A stretch of DNA of 7,900 bases from Bacteroidetes bacterium ADurb.Bin302 (GTDB lineage Bacteria > Bacteroidota > Bacteroidia > Bacteroidales > Paludibacteraceae), in the NCBI GenBank assembly GCA_002069025.1, contig MWBK01000137.1, positions 1 to 7,900 of the forward strand. Reading direction: 5' to 3'. This document shows, in pieces, positions 1 through 7,312 of the stretch (the first letter of the stretch is position 1; the number at the start of each line of letters is the position of its first letter). The position numbers and the translations under genes are program-made. The notes below the pieces were generated by a model. It ran no database searches. It was given only the letters and a program-made list of their open reading frames with translations, and was not told where the DNA came from.

Positions 1-710
1 AACCCAAATCTATTAAATGCATTACGTATATTATCAGTATTAATAGCCGAATCTGCTTTTATACTTCTATTTTTAAGATAAACACTATAATCGTGATTAC
101 CCATTACTCCGTATTTTCCGTCAGGCGCATTTATACGTAAGAACATATTATCCCATCCATTAGTCTCTTTTGCATACATATTAACCAAGTCCCCTGTAAA
201 TAATACAATGTCAGGATTATTTTTGGATATGCTATCCGGTAAAGCATTAATCCATTTTGATGTTTTACTTAAGCTACCTAAATGGATATCTGAAAACATA
301 GCAATTCTATAACCATCAAATGATTCCGGAATCTTATCTGAGTATATATCAATTTGGCGCGTAACTATATCACGTCTACCATAAATAGTGCCGTATAATA
401 TAAGACATGCGGCTATGGCTGCAAAAATAGAGCCTATTTTAAGGTGTCCGGCTAATGCAAATGGCCAAAAGAACCATTTAGGTAAATATATTAAGAAGAA
501 GACAAAACCGAATGCTAGCATTGGTATCATACTGACTGTGAATCTTATAGCAACCATTGCGTATGCAAACACAGCCAAAAATAGAGCCATACTAATCCAT
601 TGTAGTCTAATTAATGTCTTATTTTTCCACTTATAAAATAGTCGAAATAATATGGCATCAGGTATTCCACACAGTACAACAACTCCAATTACATATGTAA
701 TAAGTCGCAT
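1..710 (-). CDS. Membrane-anchored calcineurin-like metallophosphoesterase, N-terminal part (cut by window edge)
   Basis: My own translation of the minus strand gives an open frame of 236 residues with no stop before the left edge, so the C-terminus is missing. The first about 110 residues are very hydrophobic, with likely membrane segments near 3-22, 38-55, 59-76 and 94-110. A soluble domain follows with three metallophosphoesterase motifs: SDIHLG (Asp141, His143), GDLVN (Asp174) and GNHD (Asn205, His206, Asp207). These residues bind the two-metal centre in this superfamily. Membrane helices followed by such a domain resemble the YkuE/YaeI-type predicted phosphohydrolases (COG1408); the substrate is unknown. 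The later His motifs expected in the family would lie outside the window. ATG at 708-710 is the first possible start, since an in-frame stop lies at 732-734 with no start codon between. The gene overlaps the clpC end by 22 bp in another frame, suggesting cotranscription. Family is well supported, substrate is not. Confidence 0.9.
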   Translation of the reverse strand, partial: MRLITYVIGVVVLCGIPDAILFRLFYKWKNKTLIRLQWISMALFLAVFAYAMVAIRFTVSMIPMLAFGFVFFLIYLPKWFFWPFALAGHLKIGSIFAAIAACLILYGTIYGRRDIVTRQIDIYSDKIPESFDGYRIAMFSDIHLGSLSKTSKWINALPDSISKNNPDIVLFTGDLVNMYAKETNGWDNMFLRINAPDGKYGVMGNHDYSVYLKNRSIKADSAINTDNIRNAFNRFG

Positions 711-3217
711 TCTATTTCTTTGGTTTCTGAATTATAATCAATATTTATTGTACTGCCGTCAGGAATAGAGTCTGTTTTAACCATCAGTTCTGCAATCTCA
801 TCTTCAACATATTTTTGCAATGTTCTTTTTAGTGGACGAGCCCCATACTGAACATCGTATCCTTTATCTGCAATAAAACTTTTTGCTGCATCAGTAAGAT
901 TTAGCTTATATCCGAGATTTTCTATACGATTAACAACATTTTTAAGTTCTATATCCACAATTTTAATAATAGACTCTTTTGATAACTGATCAAAAACAAT
1001 TATATCATCGATTCTATTTAAAAATTCGGGTGAGAATGTCTTTTGTAATGCTTTTTTTATAACACTTGATGCATATTCGCTATCTGCTGCACGAGAAGCA
1101 GTTGTGAATCCGACACCATTTCCAAACTCTTTCAATTGGCGTGTACCTATATTTGATGTCATGATAATGATGGTGTTCTTGAAACTAACTGTACGGCCTA
1201 CATTATCAGTTAGTTGACCTTCATCCAAGACTTGTAACAACAAGTTAAACACGTCAGGATGAGCTTTTTCAATTTCATCAAACAATACTATGGCATATGG
1301 ATTTCTACGGACTTTCTCGGTCAATTGTCCACCTTCTTCGTAACCTACATATCCCGGAGGTGCTCCGATTAATCTCGATACGCTGAATTTCTCCATATAT
1401 TCGCTCATATCAACTCTAATAAGAGCATTCTTTGAGTCAAACATATATTCTGATAACACTTTCGTCAAGTATGTTTTACCAACACCTGTAGGCCCTAAAA
1501 ATATAAAAGAACCTATTGGTTTGTTAGGATCCTTTAGTCCGATTCTATTTCGCAAAATCGATTTACATAGGGTATCAACCGCTTTATCTTGACCTATAAT
1601 AAGACCTTTCAAAGCAGAATCCATACGACGTAATTTTGCAAATTCTGCTTCTTCTACCTTTTGTACGGGAACTCCTGCAATCATTGAAATAACTTCTGCA
1701 ATCTTATCTGCATCAATAACTAGTGCATTTTTGCGAACTTGAATTTCCCAATTCTTTTTACTTTCAGCTAAAGAAATATTAAGTGATTTCTCTTTGTCTT
1801 TATATTCGTTTGCCAATTTGAAATCTTCGTCTTTTACAGCTTTTAGTTTTAATCGATTAATTTCTGCAATATTATGCTCTAAATCTTGAATATCTTGCGG
1901 AATAACTGCATTGCTTATGTGAGCTCTTGATCCTGCTTCGTCCATTGCATCAATCGCCTTGTCAGGGAACTGACGATCGTTAATATATCTGTCAGTAAGA
2001 GTTACACAAGCTTTAATTGCCTCATCGGTATAAATAACATTATGATGTGCCTCATAACGTTCTTTTATGTTATTTAATATTTCGATAGTCTCTTCTTTTG
2101 ATGTAGGTTTTACAATAACCTTTTGAAAACGACGTTCCAGCGCACCATCTTTTTCAATACTTTGACGATATTCGTCTAAAGTCGTAGCTCCAATACATTG
2201 TATTTGACCTCGGGCCAAAGCCGGCTTCATCATATTGGCTGCATCAAGCGAACCTGCTGTTGCACCGGCACCAATAATGGTGTGTATTTCATCAATAAAA
2301 AGAATAATATTGTCGTTATTCTCCAATTCTTTAAGAATGGCTTTAAGACGTTCTTCAAACTGTCCGCGATATTTTGTTCCGGCAACTAACGATGCCATAT
2401 CCAATGAAATAATTCGCTTGTCCGATAAAATCATAGGAGCACGATGCTCTACGATGTGATTTGCCAAGCCTTCAACAATGGCTGATTTTCCTACACCCGG
2501 ATCGCCTATTAATACAGGATTGTTTTTCTTGCGTCTACTTAAAATTTGTGCTAAACGTTCAATTTCTTTTTCACGTCCAACTACAGGATCCAACTTTCCC
2601 TGTGCTGCGGCTGCCGTAATGTCAGAACCAAAAGAATCTAGGGCAGGGGTTTTGGTTGATTGTTTGGTATATGTGCCGGTATCTGTCGTTTTTCCATTAT
2701 TACTGACAGTATTTGCCATGTAGTTGTCATCATCATCTTCCGAATCATTATCGAATTTGTCATTATCATTAGAACCGGATGCCGGCAGAGTGTCTTTTTT
2801 CTCTACTAAATTACGAATAGTATTATAGCTAATTCCTTGTGTATGAAACATTTCAGACACTAAGTTTGTTGTATCTTTTAAAATGGCTAACAACAAATGT
2901 TCAGAATCAGCAGTATCACAATGTTGCATACGAGCTTCTAAAACAACGTATTTTAATATTTTTTCGGTTGATTGCAGATATGGTAATACCTGACCCATTA
3001 CATTGTTATTGGTGCGTATATTGGATTCGATTAGCTTTTTAAGCTCTGTTAGATTAAGATTAAGTGCAATCAACAAATTAAATGCATTACCCTCACCGGC
3101 ACGTATTATGGCTAACAATAAGTGTTCAGGAATAATGTAATTATTACCTAATCGTTCTGCTTCTTCTTGGCTATATTTAATGATCTCAGATAAATTATCT
3201 GAATATTTCATGTTCAT
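689..3217 (-). CDS. clpC: ATP-dependent Clp protease ATP-binding subunit ClpC (Hsp100 unfoldase)
   Basis: An intact 842-residue class I Hsp100 AAA+ protein, the usual ClpC length. It unfolds substrates with ATP in the cytoplasm and feeds them to ClpP. Two Clp_N repeats fill about 1-140, each with an EHLLLAI signature (Glu31 and Glu106). An acidic linker (about 150-165, rich in Asp and Asn) precedes the first AAA+ domain, with Walker A GDPGVGKS (238-245), Walker B ILFIDE (305-310) and arginine-finger region ERRF (361-364). A short UVR-like middle domain (about 442-495) indicates ClpC rather than ClpB, whose coiled coil is much longer. The second AAA+ domain has Walker A GPTGVGKT (575-582), Walker B IVLFDE (643-648) and sensor-2 GARPLKR (792-798). 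The tripeptide VGF (702-704) sits where ClpC carries its ClpP-docking loop, so a proteolytic role is likely. ATG at 3215-3217 is the first possible start, as an in-frame stop lies at 3230-3232; Met3 is an alternative. No CIRCE-type repeat was seen upstream. Confidence 0.97.
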   Translation of the reverse strand: MNMKYSDNLSEIIKYSQEEAERLGNNYIIPEHLLLAIIRAGEGNAFNLLIALNLNLTELKKLIESNIRTNNNVMGQVLPYLQSTEKILKYVVLEARMQHCDTADSEHLLLAILKDTTNLVSEMFHTQGISYNTIRNLVEKKDTLPASGSNDNDKFDNDSEDDDDNYMANTVSNNGKTTDTGTYTKQSTKTPALDSFGSDITAAAAQGKLDPVVGREKEIERLAQILSRRKKNNPVLIGDPGVGKSAIVEGLANHIVEHRAPMILSDKRIISLDMASLVAGTKYRGQFEERLKAILKELENNDNIILFIDEIHTIIGAGATAGSLDAANMMKPALARGQIQCIGATTLDEYRQSIEKDGALERRFQKVIVKPTSKEETIEILNNIKERYEAHHNVIYTDEAIKACVTLTDRYINDRQFPDKAIDAMDEAGSRAHISNAVIPQDIQDLEHNIAEINRLKLKAVKDEDFKLANEYKDKEKSLNISLAESKKNWEIQVRKNALVIDADKIAEVISMIAGVPVQKVEEAEFAKLRRMDSALKGLIIGQDKAVDTLCKSILRNRIGLKDPNKPIGSFIFLGPTGVGKTYLTKVLSEYMFDSKNALIRVDMSEYMEKFSVSRLIGAPPGYVGYEEGGQLTEKVRRNPYAIVLFDEIEKAHPDVFNLLLQVLDEGQLTDNVGRTVSFKNTIIIMTSNIGTRQLKEFGNGVGFTTASRAADSEYASSVIKKALQKTFSPEFLNRIDDIIVFDQLSKESIIKIVDIELKNVVNRIENLGYKLNLTDAAKSFIADKGYDVQYGARPLKRTLQKYVEDEIAELMVKTDSIPDGSTINIDYNSETKEIECDLLHM

Positions 3218-3232
3218 AGTTCTATTTTTTTA

Positions 3233-3240
3233 CAAAGTTA
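3233..3240 (-). promoter_or_regulatory. Candidate clpC promoter, -7 element
   Basis: Read on the minus strand, this site is TAACTTTG, an exact match to the Bacteroidota -7 consensus TAnnTTTG, followed by an A-rich stretch. It ends 15 bp before the clpC ATG, so the 5' leader would be only about 10 nt, or slightly longer if Met3 is the true start. No TTTG is seen at the -33 position (about 19-21 bp upstream), so this rests on the -7 match alone. AT-rich sequence makes chance matches possible. Confidence 0.5.
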
Positions 3241-3342
3241 TAATTTTTGACTAATTATTTGACATTTATAGTGTCTCATTTTATCAATAGCAAATAATAT
3301 GCCAAAAATAATATGATTGTTAATAAGATTTTCGACTTGAAT

Positions 3343-3374
3343 TTTGGTTAATTCGGCAAAAGGCAGTAACTTAG
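3343..3374 (+). promoter_or_regulatory. Candidate gyrA promoter, Bacteroidota type
   Basis: A TTTG at 3343-3346 is followed, after 20 bp, by TAACTTAG at 3367-3374. The latter matches the -7 consensus TAnnTTTG at five of its six defined positions, and the spacing fits the known 19-21 bp range. Transcription would begin around 3380, giving a leader of about 40 nt before the gyrA ATG at 3421. It would also drive the downstream TPR gene if the two are cotranscribed. The call is from pattern matching only. Confidence 0.55.
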
Positions 3375-3420
3375 CGTGTCTTTTTGAAGATAGTAGATAA
3401 TAGCAAAAATAAATTTATAA

Positions 3421-6003
3421 ATGACTGAAGAAGAGAGAATTATAAAAGTTGATATTGAAGAAGAGATGCGGACTGCATACATCGATTATTCAATGTCAGT
3501 AATAGTGTCTCGTGCATTACCGGATGCAAGAGATGGTTTGAAACCTGTACAACGTCGTGTTTTATATGGTATGGAATTACTTAATAACACATACGACAAA
3601 CAGACTAAGAAATCAGCCAGAATAGTAGGTGAAGTTATGGGTAAGTTTCATCCACACGGCGATTCCTCAATTTATGGAACTTTGGTTCATATGGTACAAA
3701 GTTGGGCAATGCGTTATCCTTTGATATATGGACAAGGAAACTTTGGTTCTGTGGATGGAGACTCGCCTGCTGCAATGCGTTATACTGAGGCCAAATTACA
3801 ACGTTTGGCAGAAGAAATGTTAGCTGACATTGACAAGGATACAGTTGACATGGTCAAAAACTTTGACGAAACCTTGGATGAACCAACTGTATTACCTGGT
3901 CTTCTTCCTAATCTTTTAGTTAATGGTACAACGGGTATAGCTGTAGGTATGGCTACAAATATGGCTCCCCATAATTTGTCGGATACTGTTGATGCGATTG
4001 TTGCTTACATTGATAATAATGCAATTGAAGACGATGATTTAATCTCAATATTAAAAGCTCCTGATTTCCCAACCGGAGGTATCTTATATGGTTATTCGGG
4101 TATTCGTGAAGCATATTTGACAGGTCGTGGTCGAGTAGTGATTAGAGCGCGTGTTGAAATTGAAACAGAAGCAGATCAAGAGCGTTTGATAATCACTGAG
4201 TTACCATACATGGTTAACAAATCAGAATTACAAAAACATATTGCATTACTTGTAAACGAAAAACGTATAGAGGGTATTTCAAATATTGCTGATGAAAGTA
4301 ACCACGAAGGTATGCGTTTAATTATTGATATTAAACGTGATGCTAATGCTAATGTAGTTCTTAACAAATTATATAAGGAAACTGCACTACAATCATCATT
4401 TAGTATTAACAATATAGCCTTGGTAAAAGGTCGTCCACGTTTGTTATGCTTGCGCGAACTTATTGATTGCTATGTACAACATCGTCATGAGATAATAACC
4501 AGAAGGGTAAGCTTTGATTTGAAAAAGGCTCAAGACCGTTTACATATTGTTGAAGGTTTAATAATAGCATCAGACAATATTGACGAAGTTATTGCTATTA
4601 TAAAAGCAGCTCACACAGTTGGTGATGCCATTGAAAAATTAATCGAGCGTTTCTCTCTATCAGAAATTCAAGCTAAGGCAATCGTAGAAATGCGTTTGCG
4701 TCAATTAACAGGATTATCTCAGGATGAGTTACATGCTGAACGTGATGAATTGATGCTTAAGATAGAGGATTTGAATGATATTTTATCTCGTATTGAACGC
4801 AGAATGGGAATAATTAAAGATGAATTGCTCTCATTAAAAGAAAAATACGGAGATGAACGTCGTTCTGAAATTGTATATGCATCAGAAGAATTTAATCCTG
4901 AAGATTTTTATGCTGATGACGAAATGATTATTACTATTTCGCATCTTGGATATATTAAACGTACTCCATTAAGTGAGTATAAATCTCAAAACCGTGGTGG
5001 TGTAGGATCTAAGGGTAGTGATAGCCGTGATGAAGACTTTATTGAGTATATATATCCTGCATCAATGCATAGTTATATGTTATTCTTTACTCAAAAAGGA
5101 CGTTGCTATTGGCTTAAAGTGTACGAAATACCCGAAGGATCTAAGAATTCAAAGGGTCGTGCTATACAAAACATGCTTAATATTGAGAAAGAAGACAAAG
5201 TCAATGCATTTATTAAGGTTAAACAATTACAGGATCCTGAGTACAATATGTCTCACTATTTGCTATTCTGTACTAAACAGGGTGTTGTAAAGAAAACTGT
5301 TCTTGCAGCTTATTCGCGTCCTCGTCAAAATGGTGTAAATGCTATTCTTATTCGTGAAGATGATCAAGTAATACAAGTACGTCTTACCGATGGTAATAGT
5401 GAAGTTATTATTGCAAACAAAAATGGCCGTGCAATTCGTTTTAATGAATCAAAAGTTCGTGAAATGGGACGTACTGCTACAGGTGTTCGCGGTATGCTAT
5501 TAGATGGTGATGACGATGAAGTAGTAGGTATGATTGCTATTAATCAGGAGAAAAAAGAGGATATCTTAGTAGTATCTGAAAAAGGATATGGGAAACGCTC
5601 TGATCTAGATGATTATCGTATCACAAACCGTGGTGGTAAGGGTGTTAAGACCATCAATATTACTGATAAGACAGGTAAGTTGGTTACTATTAAGAATGTT
5701 ACTGACGACAACGATTTGATGATTATCAATAAATCGGGTATTGCAATCCGGTTTGAGGTATCTTCTTTACGTATAATGGGACGTGCTACACAAGGTGTAC
5801 GCCTCATTAATCTTGAAAAACGCGAAGATGAAATTGCATCTATCTGTAAGGTAGCAAGTGAAGCACAAATTGAAGATGAAATTTCTGAAGAATTGGCTGA
5901 AGCTAGCAAAGAATTTAACAAAATAGATGGTATAAGCGATGTAGTTTCGGACTATGATGTTGATGAAAATGATGAAGATTTAGAAAATAACGATAACGAA
6001 TAA
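3421..6003 (+). CDS. gyrA: DNA gyrase subunit A
   Basis: A full-length 860-residue GyrA. With GyrB (not in this window) it forms the A2B2 enzyme that introduces negative supercoils using ATP; GyrA cuts and rejoins DNA through its active-site tyrosine. That residue is Tyr121 in AAMRYTE (118-124), matching E. coli Tyr122. The quinolone-binding region HPHGDSSIYG spans 77-86. The winged-helix and tower regions occupy about 30-360, and the coiled coil with exit gate about 361-480, including MRLRQLTGL (424-432). The C-terminal beta-pinwheel (about 500-812) carries RGG motifs at QNRGGVG (523-529) and TNRGGKG (735-741), followed by a strongly acidic tail (about 815-860). An in-frame TAA directly before the ATG (3418-3420) fixes the start; the leader is A-rich without a Shine-Dalgarno site. 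A topoisomerase IV ParC is the main alternative, but the six-blade pinwheel aligned along its length with E. coli GyrA favours gyrase. Confidence 0.96.
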   Translation: MTEEERIIKVDIEEEMRTAYIDYSMSVIVSRALPDARDGLKPVQRRVLYGMELLNNTYDKQTKKSARIVGEVMGKFHPHGDSSIYGTLVHMVQSWAMRYPLIYGQGNFGSVDGDSPAAMRYTEAKLQRLAEEMLADIDKDTVDMVKNFDETLDEPTVLPGLLPNLLVNGTTGIAVGMATNMAPHNLSDTVDAIVAYIDNNAIEDDDLISILKAPDFPTGGILYGYSGIREAYLTGRGRVVIRARVEIETEADQERLIITELPYMVNKSELQKHIALLVNEKRIEGISNIADESNHEGMRLIIDIKRDANANVVLNKLYKETALQSSFSINNIALVKGRPRLLCLRELIDCYVQHRHEIITRRVSFDLKKAQDRLHIVEGLIIASDNIDEVIAIIKAAHTVGDAIEKLIERFSLSEIQAKAIVEMRLRQLTGLSQDELHAERDELMLKIEDLNDILSRIERRMGIIKDELLSLKEKYGDERRSEIVYASEEFNPEDFYADDEMIITISHLGYIKRTPLSEYKSQNRGGVGSKGSDSRDEDFIEYIYPASMHSYMLFFTQKGRCYWLKVYEIPEGSKNSKGRAIQNMLNIEKEDKVNAFIKVKQLQDPEYNMSHYLLFCTKQGVVKKTVLAAYSRPRQNGVNAILIREDDQVIQVRLTDGNSEVIIANKNGRAIRFNESKVREMGRTATGVRGMLLDGDDDEVVGMIAINQEKKEDILVVSEKGYGKRSDLDDYRITNRGGKGVKTINITDKTGKLVTIKNVTDDNDLMIINKSGIAIRFEVSSLRIMGRATQGVRLINLEKREDEIASICKVASEAQIEDEISEELAEASKEFNKIDGISDVVSDYDVDENDEDLENNDNE

Positions 6004-6024
6004 TAATTTTAAAACAAGAACAAA

Positions 6025-7260
6025 ATGAAAAAGACACTAGTGTGTTTAGGATTGGTGCTTTTATCATCTAGTATGATTTTTGCACAAAAAGCTAAGGTTA
6101 ATAAGGCCTATAATTATTTATGGACTGAACCTATTAATTATGAAGCAGCCAGAATGGCTATAGAAGAAGCTAAGGCTGATGCTGTTACAGGTACTGAGGC
6201 TAAAACTTGGTATGTTGCAGGTCGTATTGGTTATACGCAAGCAAATGAAGAAATCAAGAAAACATTATTAAGTCAGACACCTGATAATGATCGCTTATAT
6301 GTAGGTTTGGACGAGATGTATACTAATTATGTAATTGCTGATAAATATGATGGAAAGTTAGATAAAAAAGGCAAAGTAAAATATACTCAACGCAAAACCA
6401 TAAAAGCAGACTTTAAAGAAATGCATAATCAATACATTAACACAGGTGCTGCTTTCTATGATCAACGTAAATATAATGAAGCAGCTAAAATGTTTAATGA
6501 ATATGTAGCTATTGCTGATTTAAGTATGTTTGATGCAAAAGACGGCATAAAAGTAGATTCAACATATTGGATGGTTAAATATTATGTAGCTCTTTCAAAC
6601 ATTCGTGCAGAAAAGAACGAGGAAGCTATTAAATCTCTTTTAGAATTGAAAGATACAAAGTATAGCGATATGAAATCAATATATGAGCTTTTAGTTGGCG
6701 CATACATAAATATCGGGGATACAGTTAAGTATGTTGCTTATTTAAAAGAAGGTGCTGAGAAATTTCCTTCAAGTGATTATTTTGTTGGTAGTTTAGTTAA
6801 TTATTATGTAGGAGCAGGAGAGTATGACGAAGCGATGGCGTACTTAGACCAAGTAATTGCTAAAGATCCTAATAACACAGAATACATGAACGTTAAAGCA
6901 GAATTGCTTGTTCAAAAAAATGATTACGAGAAAGCTAAAGAGCTTTTAAATAAATCATTATCTGTTGATCCTAAAAACGCGCGTACTTTATATGTATATG
7001 GCCGTGCATGGGCATTTGAAGGTGATCATATACAAGAATCTGCTCAAGATTTAACCGATAATGCAAAATACAATGCTGAAATGAATAGAGCAAAATCTTG
7101 CTATGTAAAAGCCTTAGAATATTTTGAGCCGGCTAAAGAATTAATGCAAAAAGATAATGTTCAATACATGGACTTATTACAAAACATGAAAGTATTATAT
7201 TTACGTTTAGAGCAAACAGATAAATACAATGCAATTAGTGAGGAGATTAAAACATTATAA
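6025..7260 (+). CDS. Exported tetratricopeptide-repeat (TPR) protein of unknown function
   Basis: A 411-residue protein starting with a clear Sec signal peptide: Lys2-Lys3, a hydrophobic core (about 4-19) and a likely signal peptidase I cut after Ala20 (IFA before QKAK). There is no lipobox cysteine at the cut, so it is probably periplasmic and soluble. The mature part is helical and TPR-like. The clearest repeats are at about 136-165, 251-283 (YDEAMAYLDQVIAKDPN) and 285-318 (YEKAKELLNKSLSVDPK). Weaker ones lie near 182-210 and 216-249, and an extended one with an insertion at 320-369. TPR arrays bind proteins or peptides; no enzymatic motif is visible, and I cannot name a partner. The gene begins 21 bp after the gyrA stop on the same strand with no terminator between, so it is probably cotranscribed with gyrA. 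It ends just before a strong terminator. No Shine-Dalgarno sequence precedes the ATG; the signal peptide supports this start. Confidence 0.88.
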   Translation: MKKTLVCLGLVLLSSSMIFAQKAKVNKAYNYLWTEPINYEAARMAIEEAKADAVTGTEAKTWYVAGRIGYTQANEEIKKTLLSQTPDNDRLYVGLDEMYTNYVIADKYDGKLDKKGKVKYTQRKTIKADFKEMHNQYINTGAAFYDQRKYNEAAKMFNEYVAIADLSMFDAKDGIKVDSTYWMVKYYVALSNIRAEKNEEAIKSLLELKDTKYSDMKSIYELLVGAYINIGDTVKYVAYLKEGAEKFPSSDYFVGSLVNYYVGAGEYDEAMAYLDQVIAKDPNNTEYMNVKAELLVQKNDYEKAKELLNKSLSVDPKNARTLYVYGRAWAFEGDHIQESAQDLTDNAKYNAEMNRAKSCYVKALEYFEPAKELMQKDNVQYMDLLQNMKVLYLRLEQTDKYNAISEEIKTL

Positions 7261-7278
7261 TAATATTATATCAAATTT

Positions 7279-7312
7279 AAAAGCCGACTTTTTTTAGAAG
7301 TCGGCTTTTTTT
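7279..7312. terminator. Rho-independent terminator between convergent genes
   Basis: A perfect 10-bp stem pairs AAGCCGACTT (7281-7290) with AAGTCGGCTT (7298-7307) around a 7-nt loop, extended by two A-T pairs. On the plus strand it is followed by seven T (7306-7312), the form of an intrinsic terminator for the gyrA-TPR transcript, starting about 20 bp after the TPR stop. On the minus strand the stem is followed by TTTTAAATTT, a weaker T-tract, so it may also end the convergent nuclease transcript. The T-tract overlaps the nuclease stop codon (7311-7313). Confidence 0.9.

Noticed and set aside
388..636. Plus-strand open frame of 82 residues.
   Set aside because: It lies fully antisense to the phosphoesterase membrane region, whose motifs and hydrophobicity are coherent on the minus strand.
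2198..3042. Several plus-strand open frames of 63-81 residues within clpC.
   Set aside because: They are antisense shadows of the well-supported ClpC reading frame and show no recognisable motif.
2884..3129. Two 21-bp near-identical segments (2884-2904 and 3109-3129) inside clpC, differing at two positions.
   Set aside because: Both encode the EHLLLA motif of the two Clp_N repeats, so this is the known internal duplication of the N-domain, not a DNA repeat element.
3292..3315. Direct repeat AAATAATATG at 3292-3301 and 3306-3315 in the divergent intergenic region, possibly an operator.
   Set aside because: The repeat is short and pure A/T apart from one G in very AT-rich DNA, and sits in no clear position relative to either promoter. 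Chance is a sufficient explanation.
4176..5921. Minus- and plus-strand open frames of 78-102 residues inside gyrA.
   Set aside because: They overlap conserved GyrA coding sequence in other frames, with no domain signal of their own.
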